Source of the DNA: Planctomycetota bacterium
Lineage (GTDB): Bacteria; Planctomycetota; Phycisphaerae; SM23-33
DNA length: 7,354 nt
Direction of reading: 5' to 3'
Assembly: GCA_003644335.1 (NCBI GenBank)
Contig: QNCB01000053.1
Location: forward strand, 1 to 7,354
Shown: piece after piece, positions 1 to 5,273 of the stretch
Layout: every line of letters begins with the position of its first letter
How positions within the stretch are numbered: the first letter of the stretch is position 1
Position numbers and translations under genes: made by a program
The notes under the pieces: generated by a model
What the model saw: the letters and a program-made list of their open reading frames with translations, nothing else
The model's database searches: none
What the model was told of the DNA's origin: nothing

Positions 1-492
1 ATAAACTTCACGATGGACGATATCCACACCACCAAAACCATCTGCTCGGTTACGGTCATGCGGAAGTACGACTCGAAGGACAAAGCTGACAAGAAAAAGT
101 ACAAAAAATACAAGAACAACATGCCAGCTATCACCACGTTGATGATCCAGGAATGCGTGGCTGAGTTCATATCAAAGGTCAGCCCGCACCAGGTTGTCAT
201 CAGCGTCAGGTTGGAGAAGGGCAAGAGCAAATTAACCGAGCAGGGCAACCGCTTCGCCAAGGAACGCGAATACGCCGACGCTCTGGACATTTATCGCGGC
301 GCCCTAAACGACACCCCGGACGATTACGGAACGATGTTCAACATGGGCCTGTGCTATGAAGCACTGGGCGAAATGGACAAAGCTTACGCAAGTTATTCCA
401 AAGCGGTACGACTAAGGCCTAAAACAAAATTCATCCGAGCCAGACGAAGAGTAAGGATAGAAAACGGTGACAAGGACGAGGATGTCGATTGA
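1..492 (+). CDS. TPR-repeat protein, 3' part of a gene cut by the window edge
   Basis: The reading frame is open from the first base, so this is the last 163 residues of a longer protein. The ATG at 13 has no Shine-Dalgarno sequence before it and is probably internal. Residues about 1-72 look like an alternating strand/helix domain with a lysine-rich segment (about 27-38). Residues about 74-107 and 108-141 are two tetratricopeptide repeats: the first has the YADALDIYRGAL core, the second MGLCYEALGEMDKAYASYSKAV ending in RLRP (shown in parts: MGLCYEALGEMDK, then AYASYSKAV). A basic stretch (RARRRVR) and an acidic tail (DKDEDVD) close the protein. TPRs mediate protein-protein contacts. The order of an alpha/beta domain followed by TPRs resembles envelope proteins with a CsgG- or LpoB-like domain, but the diagnostic N-terminus is outside the window. 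The TPR call is firm; the rest is inference. Confidence 0.8.
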   Translation: MNFTMDDIHTTKTICSVTVMRKYDSKDKADKKKYKKYKNNMPAITTLMIQECVAEFISKVSPHQVVISVRLEKGKSKLTEQGNRFAKEREYADALDIYRGALNDTPDDYGTMFNMGLCYEALGEMDKAYASYSKAVRLRPKTKFIRARRRVRIENGDKDEDVD

Positions 493-569
493 AAATTGGT
501 TGACTGGCTAAAAAAAACAACTAACCCCCAAGCTAATGACGTGTCCATAACCCACAGCGAAGAAAAAAA

Positions 570-686
570 CTACGAAAGACACGAAAAAACGCGAAAACAG
601 TTTGCACCATGAAGAACATGAAGATTTTTTAGAAACAAAAAAACTTTCCCCCTTTTCTTTTGTGTTCTATGCGTTCTTTCGCGGTA
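570..686. repeat. Imperfect long inverted repeat of CGAAA-type words
   Basis: The left arm (570-600) reads as iterated words CTACGAAAGACACGAA and ACGCGAAAAC. The right arm (651-686), read on the other strand, is CTACCGCGAAAGAACGC followed by ATAGAACACAAAAG. Aligned with a two-base slip near the outer end, CTAC, GAAAGA and most of the following A-rich words match, with some G-T pairs. A transcript through the gap could fold into a long bulged stem with about 50 bases of loop. It may end or stabilise the mRNA of the TPR gene, or be a decayed mobile repeat. Confidence 0.5.
605..624 (+). repeat. Solo copy of an ATGAAG-type interspersed motif
   Basis: Twenty bases starting CACCATGAAG and ending CATGAAGA. 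The same motif with one change is found at 4864-4883, and its reverse complement with a few changes at 5045-5064. Here no inverted partner is visible nearby, so it is a solo arm. Confidence 0.6.
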
Positions 687-722
687 GAATCGCTGTTGCT
701 GTTTTGTTTTGCCGTTGTTTTT

Positions 723-745
723 ACTGATAACCGAACACTGATAAC
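723..745. repeat. Direct repeat ACTGATAAC x2 upstream of the LPP20-repeat gene
   Basis: The word ACTGATAAC occurs at 723-731 and again at 737-745, exactly 14 bases apart (start to start). Spacing and position upstream of a gene would fit a regulator site, but similar ACTGATAAC-type words also occur as plain intergenic repeats in environmental genomes, as I recall, so the function is uncertain. Confidence 0.4.
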
Positions 746-761
746 TTCAAAAAAAAGATAT

Positions 762-778
762 CGGGGCATCGTGCTCCG
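762..778 (+). promoter_or_regulatory. Leader hairpin before the LPP20-repeat gene
   Basis: CGGGGCA (762-768) pairs with TGCTCCG (772-778) over seven positions, one of them G-T, around a TCG loop. It lies 15 bases upstream of the Shine-Dalgarno sequence and has no T-run after it, so it is not an intrinsic terminator. It may be an mRNA 5' stabiliser, a protein site or chance. Confidence 0.35.
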
Positions 779-793
779 TAGGAACATATGAGT

Positions 794-800
794 AAGGAGA
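794..800 (+). promoter_or_regulatory. Ribosome binding site of the gene at 807
   Basis: AAGGAGA with a six-base spacer to the ATG at 807. This strong site fixes the start. A very similar AGGAGAAACA string precedes the small gene at 2228. Confidence 0.8.
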
Positions 801-806
801 AACATC

Positions 807-2153
807 ATGGGTAAAGGCAAGAAAACACTGGTAATGGTAATGGCGGTTGCAATGCTGGCTTCGCTGGCTGGTCCCGTTTTGGCCCAGTCGGCCCAGCGGA
901 ATGCACAGCGAAAGTTGCTAGCCATTCGGGCAGCCCGCGTCGACGCCATGCGGAAGATGGCGGAGCGCATCAAGGGCTTGAGGATTACTTCCAATACGAC
1001 GGTCCAGGATTTCGTTACGGAGAACGACACCATCGAGACCGCACTGAACACTTTCATCCGTGGGATGAAGGAAGAGGGTAAGGCCAAGTTTTTCAAGGAT
1101 GGCACAGCTGAGGTTACCATGTCCGTAACGCTCCGCACGATTATCACCAAGCTGACGCACATCTACTCCGCTCATTACAAGGGCGACAAGATCAAAGCGT
1201 CGGACTTCAAGAAGATGACGCAGACCAACAAGTTCGACAAGATAACCGTCGTAGGCTCGGGCGTGGTGCCCGAGGAACTGGACGAGGATCCGCTCCAGGC
1301 TATTCCCTCTAGCGGCAGGACGCCCAGGCCTTATGGGCAAGCTGGGAAGTATTGGAGCGCCCATTGCAAGCCTCAGGGCAGGCTCATGGCTGTGCGCGCC
1401 GCCCGCGTGGACGGCATGCGCAGACTCGCTGAGCGGATCAAGGGCGTGCATATCACATCAGACACCACGGTGCAGGACTTCGTGGCTGAGTCTGACAATA
1501 TCGACGTGAATATGCGGACGTTCCTCCGCGGAGCCAAGGAAATCGGCATCCGCTATCACCGCGACGAGCTTATCGTCGAGGTCGAGATGGAGGTTACGCT
1601 CAAGACCGTCGTAGCCAGCCTGAAGAGCTGGGCGGATGTCCACTACAAGGGCGACCGCGTCAAGATCAAAGCCATGCAGGACTACGTCGAGAAAGTCCGC
1701 CATGACAAGATAACCGAGATCGGCATGGGCGTCCCCCCAGCCCGCTACTGCAAGGGTTACACGTCCGAGCAGATAACGGTACTGGCAACGGCTACCAAGG
1801 CTCCACCCTGGATTTCCGATACCATGCGGGCTAAGGGACAGGCTGCTATCGACACCGACAGCACCAACGCCGCCCAGGCCAAGCTGATGGCCAAGCGGGC
1901 TGCGGAACTGGACGCCAGGCGGAAACTGGCTGAGCAAATCGATGGCTTGCTGATCGACTCGGACACATCCGTGCGGGATTTCGTCGCCCAGAGCGACGAG
2001 ATAAATACACGGATGCAGACCTATCAGCTCGGTGCGCATGTCGTTAAGGGTTCCGAAAAGTTCTACCCTGACGGCACGGCTGAGGTTACCGTAGAGATAC
2101 CGCTCAAGCCAATCTGGAACCTCTACCTGGTCTCAATCAAGAAAGTACGATAA
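807..2153 (+). CDS. Exported protein with three LPP20-like repeats
   Basis: The protein has 448 residues. Residues 1-26 form a classical signal peptide (basic MGKGKK, hydrophobic core, VLA|QS), with no lipobox. The mature part contains three related units. Unit 1 begins near residue 34, unit 2 near 190 and unit 3 near 357, each starting with an Ala-rich helix (RAARVDAMRK, RAARVDGMRR, RAAELDARRK) followed by a V-x-DFV element and a strand-rich stretch (VTLRT, VTLKT, IPLKP). Over the first 43 residues I count 30 identities between units 1 and 2, and 26 between 2 and 3. The helix-rich core matches my memory of the LPP20 family of envelope lipoproteins, which usually carry a single such domain of about 100 residues. 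Unit 3 lacks the tail (DKIT..G.G) that ends units 1 and 2. It lies 74 bases before a small lipoprotein gene, probably in one transcript. Likely periplasmic or surface-located; the biochemical role is unknown. Confidence 0.8.
   Translation: MGKGKKTLVMVMAVAMLASLAGPVLAQSAQRNAQRKLLAIRAARVDAMRKMAERIKGLRITSNTTVQDFVTENDTIETALNTFIRGMKEEGKAKFFKDGTAEVTMSVTLRTIITKLTHIYSAHYKGDKIKASDFKKMTQTNKFDKITVVGSGVVPEELDEDPLQAIPSSGRTPRPYGQAGKYWSAHCKPQGRLMAVRAARVDGMRRLAERIKGVHITSDTTVQDFVAESDNIDVNMRTFLRGAKEIGIRYHRDELIVEVEMEVTLKTVVASLKSWADVHYKGDRVKIKAMQDYVEKVRHDKITEIGMGVPPARYCKGYTSEQITVLATATKAPPWISDTMRAKGQAAIDTDSTNAAQAKLMAKRAAELDARRKLAEQIDGLLIDSDTSVRDFVAQSDEINTRMQTYQLGAHVVKGSEKFYPDGTAEVTVEIPLKPIWNLYLVSIKKVR
906..2120 (+). 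repeat. Three-fold internal repeat within the gene at 807
   Basis: The units correspond to about 906-1271, 1374-1742 and 1875-2120. The spacing of the Ala-rich helix is 156 residues from unit 1 to 2 and 167 from unit 2 to 3. The DNA has drifted well beyond the protein, so the duplications are old rather than recent. The second and third units are preceded by a G-x-G turn (residues 150-152 and 306-308), whereas the first follows the signal peptide directly. Confidence 0.8.
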
Positions 2154-2165
2154 GTTACGATATTG

Positions 2166-2195
2166 GCCCAGCTGGGCAAAGGGCCTGGCTAGGCC
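2166..2195 (+). promoter_or_regulatory. Two adjacent hairpins in the spacer before the small lipoprotein gene
   Basis: GCCCAGCTGGGC (2166-2177) is a perfect 12-base palindrome. Four bases later GGCCT (2182-2186) pairs with AGGCC (2191-2195) around a GGCT loop. No T-run follows, so transcription would probably continue into the next gene. The pair may mark an RNA processing or stability site between the two genes. Confidence 0.45.
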
Positions 2196-2215
2196 GATGT
2201 TCAATCGCCAATTAC

Positions 2216-2220
2216 AGGAG
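2216..2220 (+). promoter_or_regulatory. Ribosome binding site of the small lipoprotein gene
   Basis: AGGAG with a seven-base spacer to the ATG at 2228. It is the main evidence that this very short frame is translated. Confidence 0.75.
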
Positions 2221-2227
2221 AAACAAA

Positions 2228-2371
2228 ATGTTTAAGAAAATTCTATCCATACTGATGATCTCAGCGGCACTGGGCATGGCATGCGTAACGGTAGGCTGTG
2301 AGGACGAAGTCAAAGTCCACCGTCAAAGCGAAACCACAACAGTACAACAGCAAGAAGTAGTAGTGCCGTAG
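2228..2371 (+). CDS. Small candidate lipoprotein, 47 residues
   Basis: The frame runs from an ATG with a good ribosome binding site to a TAG. The product starts MFKKILSILMISAALGMACV, a basic N-terminus and hydrophobic core, then TVGC at residues 21-24. Cysteine 24 is the likely lipid-attachment site; the residue three before it is Thr rather than the usual Leu/Val, so the lipobox is not ideal, and Cys19 is an alternative. The mature part would be only 24 residues, charged then rich in Thr, Gln and Val (EDEVKVHRQSETTT, then VQQQEVVVP). I know of no named family, though tiny lipoproteins with Cys-Glu-rich starts and Val/Thr/Gln tails occur in planctomycete genomes as far as I remember. It sits between two exported-protein genes and is followed by a terminator-like hairpin, so it probably ends the transcript begun at 807. 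It may act as an envelope accessory peptide. Confidence 0.7.
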   Translation: MFKKILSILMISAALGMACVTVGCEDEVKVHRQSETTTVQQQEVVVP

Positions 2372-2382
2372 CGCGTAGCACA

Positions 2383-2404
2383 GTCGCCCCGGCGGTGGTT
2401 TTTT
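2383..2404 (+). terminator. Probable weak intrinsic terminator after the small lipoprotein gene
   Basis: GTCGC (2383-2387) can pair with GCGGT (2392-2396), with two G-T pairs, around CCCG, and GG then six T follow (2399-2404). The stem is short, but its place 11 bases after the stop codon fits the end of the 807-2371 transcription unit. Confidence 0.45.
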
Positions 2405-2438
2405 CATAGCTTGTCTGTAGGGGTATGTGTTGTTGCCG

Positions 2439-2554
2439 GTGCCGTGGTTACGAATGTCTCGCAGAGACGCTGAGTTCGCAGAGAAAAACATGTTGCGTGT
2501 TTGTCATCTGCGACCCCGTGAGGTGTATGCCTTGGCTACAATTCACCACGGCAC
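2439..2554. repeat. Nested inverted repeat in the gap before the FlgT-like gene
   Basis: GTGCCGTGGT (2439-2448) and ACCACGGCAC (2545-2554) are perfect inverse complements of ten bases. Inside are a five-base-pair hairpin GTCTC/GAGAC (2456-2468), a direct repeat CGCAGAGA (2460-2467 and 2477-2484) and a seven-base pairing TCGCAGA/TCTGCGA (2476-2482 with 2507-2513). There is no plausible reading frame. Together with the hairpin at 2569 it fills most of the 301-base gap between 2371 and 2673. Confidence 0.65.
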
Positions 2555-2568
2555 TTGCATGAATCGGA

Positions 2569-2618
2569 ACGAATGTCGCGAATGCTTGTTTTGAGTTAAA
2601 CCCATTCGTGTCATTCGT
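2569..2618. repeat. Hairpin of iterated ACGAATG words
   Basis: Positions 2569-2584 pair with 2603-2618. Of 16 positions, 14 are Watson-Crick, one is G-T and one mismatched; the loop is 18 bases. Each arm holds two copies of CGAATG (or its complement CATTCG). It ends 54 bases before the start codon at 2673, so it lies in the likely promoter or leader of that gene. Confidence 0.75.
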
Positions 2619-2660
2619 GTTAATGTCATCGGCTGCGTCTGGCGGCGGAATATGCAGAAA

Positions 2661-2665
2661 GGGAG
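2661..2665 (+). promoter_or_regulatory. Ribosome binding site that decides the start at 2673
   Basis: GGGAG lies seven bases before the ATG at 2673. The in-frame ATG at 2652 has no such site and would place seven residues before an otherwise normal signal peptide. Confidence 0.7.
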
Positions 2666-2672
2666 TATTTTG

Positions 2673-3830
2673 ATGCGAAAAATCATGCTGACGTGTTTGG
2701 TTGTCTCAGCTTTGCTGGGCGCAGTTACCCTTGCCCCAGCCGAGGCAGTGGGTCAAGTAAATCAGAAAAATCTCGTAACTGTCACCGTCCTGGGCGAGGG
2801 CATGAGCAAGGCTGACGCCATGCGCGATGGCCAACGCAAAGCCATTGAGCAGGCTGCGGGGACGCTTATCTACTCCCAATCGCAGACCAAAGACTTCGCC
2901 CTCGTGCGGGACACCGTCCTGGCCCGGGCAGCGGGATTCATCCAGGAATGCAAAGTTCTCTCCGGCGGCTCAGGCCCAGCTGACGACGGCACCTGGGCGC
3001 TCAAGCTGCGGTGCGTCGTGTCGAAAAAAGGCATCGAAGATACATGGGGCGTCGTTACGAATCTGCTCAAGCAGATGGGCAGGCCTAAGATAATGGTCTT
3101 CCTTCGCGAGCGGATAGACGAAAACTGGCAGGAGGTCCCCACCGTGCAAACCCGCGTGGAAAACCTGCTGTTAAAGAGCGGCTTTCTGCTGGTGGACAAA
3201 AACCAGATAAAGGAAATTGACCGCCGAGATCTCCAGTCAGCCATGGCGGAGGACAAGCCAGGCCTGGTTGCAGCTATCGCCAAGCGGTTCGGTGCGCAGA
3301 TTTTCGTTACAGGCCAGGCCACCGCTACGAAGGACGCGGACTATCCCAAGCAGCTCTACGGCAGGATGAGGCACAAATACTGGGGCGAAGCCAACGTCAA
3401 AACTTTCCGAGCCGACACGGGGCAGCTTATCTCGTCCATTCCCGGCAAGAGTTTCCCCGGCGTGCAAGGCTCAGCCCGCGGAGCAGCCAAGCAGGCCCTC
3501 GACGCTGAGGGCAGGTTCATCGCGCCGCGAATTACAAACAATATCCTGCGGTTCTGGATGGACGCTATGGAAGGCAGGGGCGAAATCCAGCTGAAAGTTT
3601 CCGGCATTAAGTACCTCGAATACACGCGGCTGAAAAAGGCACTGGCCAAGCTCAAGGAAGTCAAAGATGTCCGAGCCAAGTTCGCCAGCGGCAACGCTGA
3701 TATTTCGATCGAAGCCGACTGCACCGCGGAGTCCTTGGCGGAGAAAATAGCGGAGCAAATGGAAGACAAACTGGAAATCTCCGACGTCTCGCAAAATGTC
3801 ATCAAAGCTACATTCGTCAAGGGAAACTAA
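2673..3830 (+). CDS. Exported FlgT/LPP20-type protein
   Basis: The protein has 385 residues. Residues 1-25 are a signal peptide (MRK, hydrophobic core, AEA|VGQ). Residues about 34-118 resemble the N-terminal domain of FlgT and related LPP20-like proteins: a strand into VLGEG, an Ala-rich helix (ADAMRDGQRKAIEQAAG), then VRDTVLARAAGFI and a strand-rich end. Residues about 136-300 form a second alpha/beta region (PKIMVFLRERI, then helix TRVENLLLKSGF, GAQIFVTGQATA, and a helix-rich SARGAAKQALD part). Residues about 304-385 look like a small strand-helix-strand-strand-helix-strand domain (IQLKVSG, YTRLKKALAKL, ADISIEA, AESLAEKIAEQM). In Vibrio, FlgT builds a ring on the flagellar basal body, but no flagellar gene is visible here; relatives occur in non-flagellar envelope systems. 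The stop is followed after six bases by the next start, so the two are almost surely co-transcribed. The family assignment is from memory of patterns. Confidence 0.7.
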   Translation: MRKIMLTCLVVSALLGAVTLAPAEAVGQVNQKNLVTVTVLGEGMSKADAMRDGQRKAIEQAAGTLIYSQSQTKDFALVRDTVLARAAGFIQECKVLSGGSGPADDGTWALKLRCVVSKKGIEDTWGVVTNLLKQMGRPKIMVFLRERIDENWQEVPTVQTRVENLLLKSGFLLVDKNQIKEIDRRDLQSAMAEDKPGLVAAIAKRFGAQIFVTGQATATKDADYPKQLYGRMRHKYWGEANVKTFRADTGQLISSIPGKSFPGVQGSARGAAKQALDAEGRFIAPRITNNILRFWMDAMEGRGEIQLKVSGIKYLEYTRLKKALAKLKEVKDVRAKFASGNADISIEADCTAESLAEKIAEQMEDKLEISDVSQNVIKATFVKGN

Positions 3831-3836
3831 GCCGAG

Positions 3837-4835
3837 ATGAATATTCGCAGGATGACAATTTGTGCGGTTTTGGTTGCGGCGGGCTTGGCGTCTCTGGGCA
3901 GCTTGGCCTGGGCGGATACCGTGAAGATTCGGACGGTAACTTATGACCAGGCCAGGATTCTGGACTTTGACGATGAGTTTATTACGTTCGAGATTCAGCT
4001 GTTTGGACTGGCTGAGGACAAGCCCGGCTGGAAGACGTATCGCAAGGCCAGCAGCGATGTTCAGTTTGTGCAGATAAGTCCCGCCGGGCGGCTGGGCGGG
4101 GCGGGGCGGCTATTCAACAAAGCGGAGCGGCTGCGGCAGGGGGGTAAGGGCAAGGACAGGCCCCAGGTCAACAAGTTATACAAGTCGGCCTTGGCTGAAT
4201 TGACCAAGCCTCGCGCGACCCGCCGAGCCAAGACCAGGGCCAGACGAGTGAAATGGCCCGAGCTGCTGGTGCGGTTTCGACTTGGCCAACTCAAAGGCGT
4301 CGGGCAGCAGGTGCGAGTAGCTACGACGCAAGTTTCGGGCAAGGATTTTTGTCGCATCTGCCGGGGCAGGGGGAAGGTGAAGTGTCCCAACTGCCGGGGC
4401 AGCGGGCGGGAGAAATGCCAAAAGTGTCATGGCGTCTGGTACAAACCCTGCAAAAACTGCGGCGGCACCGCCAGGGTGGACGCGAAAAGAACCGTCAAAA
4501 AACTCCTCAAAGAGCGACGCGGCACGGTGGTAACCGAGAAGTGGATACCCGTTACGAAGTACTACAAAAAACGCTGCCCGAGCTGTGCCGCGGTTATCAT
4601 CGTCGACGGCAGACGCGTCGGCATATCCTGGCGGTGCGAAACGTGCAGCATGAATAAATACCCAGGATACGTTCCCTGCCACGTCTGCAAAGGCACGGGC
4701 TATATAACCTGCAAATCCTGCAACGGCACGGGCAAGGCCCCCGAACCAGCCGTCAACCCAGCTGTCAAACCAGCCCCGCCAGCTCCAGCCAAGCCCAAAT
4801 CCCCCGCAAAATCAAAACCCGCGAAGAAGAAATAA
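3837..4835 (+). CDS. Exported CxxC-rich, DnaJ-zinc-finger-like protein
   Basis: The protein has 332 residues. Residues 1-26 are a signal peptide (MNIRRM, hydrophobic core, AWA|DTV). Residues about 27-150 form a strand-rich domain followed by a basic helix region with no motif I recognise. Residues 172-295 hold eight CxxC pairs beginning at 172, 183, 194, 205, 247, 267, 281 and 292; the first, second, seventh and eighth are CxxCxGxG, as in the DnaJ zinc domain. In both tandem clusters the repeat period is exactly 11 residues. A 40-residue basic insert separates the fourth and fifth pairs. The tail (about 301-332) is low-complexity Pro, Ala and Lys. Paired Cys4 sites suggest up to four zinc ions. 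There is no J domain, so it is not DnaJ. The start follows the upstream stop by six bases; the GGGAA at 3821-3825 is a weak ribosome site, so translation may be coupled. Likely a protein-binding scaffold outside the cytoplasm; function unproven. Confidence 0.75.
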   Translation: MNIRRMTICAVLVAAGLASLGSLAWADTVKIRTVTYDQARILDFDDEFITFEIQLFGLAEDKPGWKTYRKASSDVQFVQISPAGRLGGAGRLFNKAERLRQGGKGKDRPQVNKLYKSALAELTKPRATRRAKTRARRVKWPELLVRFRLGQLKGVGQQVRVATTQVSGKDFCRICRGRGKVKCPNCRGSGREKCQKCHGVWYKPCKNCGGTARVDAKRTVKKLLKERRGTVVTEKWIPVTKYYKKRCPSCAAVIIVDGRRVGISWRCETCSMNKYPGYVPCHVCKGTGYITCKSCNGTGKAPEPAVNPAVKPAPPAPAKPKSPAKSKPAKKK

Positions 4836-4856
4836 TGTAGCCGTTCACAGCTACAT
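4835..4856 (+). other. Short stem directly after the stop of the CxxC-rich gene
   Basis: ATGTAGC (4835-4841) pairs perfectly with GCTACAT (4850-4856) around an eight-base loop. The stem begins at the last base of the stop codon. No T-run follows on this strand, so it is more likely a 3' mRNA stabiliser than a terminator. Confidence 0.4.
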
Positions 4857-4863
4857 AAAAATT

Positions 4864-5064
4864 CACCATGAAGCACATGAAGAGCACGAAGATCCTTTTT
4901 TTGTTAGCTAAAAAAACTTCAAGTCGTGCGCGACATTTTTTTGTGGCAGAGTGCAACAGCTTGTCAGTGCGAAACTTAGCCAGGTTAGGCGATGTTGTTT
5001 TTGTTTCTAACCCCGCCCCAAATTTATGTCGCACACCTTTAAGTCCTTCATGAGCTTCATGGTG
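4864..5064. repeat. 201-base element with terminal inverted repeats and nested stems
   Basis: The ends, 4864-4882 and 5046-5064, are inverse complements at 18 of 19 positions, each with two ATGAAG words. Inside, GTGCGCGACAT (4926-4936) pairs with ATGTCGCACAC (5026-5036) at 10 of 11 positions, and GGTTAG (4983-4988) pairs with CTAACC (5007-5012). The three pairings are properly nested, so the whole could fold as one RNA. The compact size and terminal repeats also fit a MITE-like non-autonomous element, but I see no clear target-site duplication. A related motif is at 605-624. Confidence 0.65.
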
Positions 5065-5135
5065 CAATCAGTTTGTGTATATTTTGCAGTATTTTTTCGT
5101 TGATAGCGTGTGAACGCCTACCGTTTTTTACAAAT

Positions 5136-5156
5136 AATTCGTATCCATTCGTGGTT
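5136..5156. repeat. Solo arm of an ATTCGT-type repeat
   Basis: ATTCGT occurs twice, ten bases apart, ending in CATTCGTGGTT. It resembles the right arm of the hairpin at 2569-2618 (CATTCGTGTCATTCGTGT), but no inverted partner is visible close by. It is probably a decayed or single-armed member of the same family. Confidence 0.45.
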
Positions 5157-5201
5157 CCAACGCTGTGAAAGGCTAAGAAATAATCCGCTCGATATCCCCT
5201 C

Positions 5202-5242
5202 TCCGAAAAAAAAATCCGATTTTTCCGATTTTTCCTCATTTT
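5202..5242. repeat. Short tandem repeat of TCCGATTTT after an A-run
   Basis: TCCG followed by nine A (5202-5214) leads into two exact nine-base units TCCGATTTT (5215-5232) and a degenerate third (5233-5242). The A-run against T-runs could form a weak hairpin or a bent-DNA segment upstream of the receiver gene. Confidence 0.5.
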
Positions 5243-5273
5243 ATCCTTATCCCTATGCCGATACATGAATATA

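Larger units (their letters stand above)
493..806. other. Intergenic stretch of repeats and leader signals
   Basis: I see no convincing coding region in these 314 bases. The left half is A-rich and the middle T-rich, because the two arms of an imperfect inverted repeat (570-686) dominate it. A copy of an ATGAAG-type motif (605-624) lies in the loop. The right part has a direct repeat (723-745), a compact hairpin (762-778) and the ribosome binding site of the next gene. The promoter for the gene at 807 probably lies here, but I could not pick out a pair of -35/-10 boxes that I would defend. Confidence 0.6.

Noticed and set aside
570..686. CRISPR array
   Set aside because: The iterated words are short and degenerate, there are no spacers of even length and no cas genes.
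629..2039. Several minus-strand frames of 177-193 residues opposite the LPP20-repeat gene
   Set aside because: They mirror the composition of the plus-strand gene, which has a signal peptide, strong ribosome site and internal repeats; their own products show no family features.
2261..2491. Minus-strand frame of 76 residues across the small lipoprotein gene and its terminator
   Set aside because: It overlaps the better supported small gene, reads through hairpin sequence and has no family features.
2652..2672. Upstream ATG as the start of the FlgT-like gene
   Set aside because: The ATG at 2673 has a well-placed GGGAG and gives a standard signal peptide; the earlier one has neither.
2870..3820. 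Minus-strand frames opposite the FlgT-like gene
   Set aside because: Shadows of a gene with a clear signal peptide and domain pattern; no ribosome sites or domains of their own.
4176..4682. Minus-strand frame of 168 residues opposite the CxxC-rich gene
   Set aside because: The regular cysteine pattern on the plus strand shows which strand codes.
3837..4835. Annotation as DnaJ
   Set aside because: There is no J domain or HPD motif, a signal peptide is present and the cysteine spacing differs from DnaJ.
4868..5053. Plus-strand frame of 61 residues starting MKHMKSTKILFLL, resembling a signal peptide
   Set aside because: The start is formed by the ATGAAG repeat arm itself, there is no ribosome site, and the frame fills the loop of the inverted repeat.
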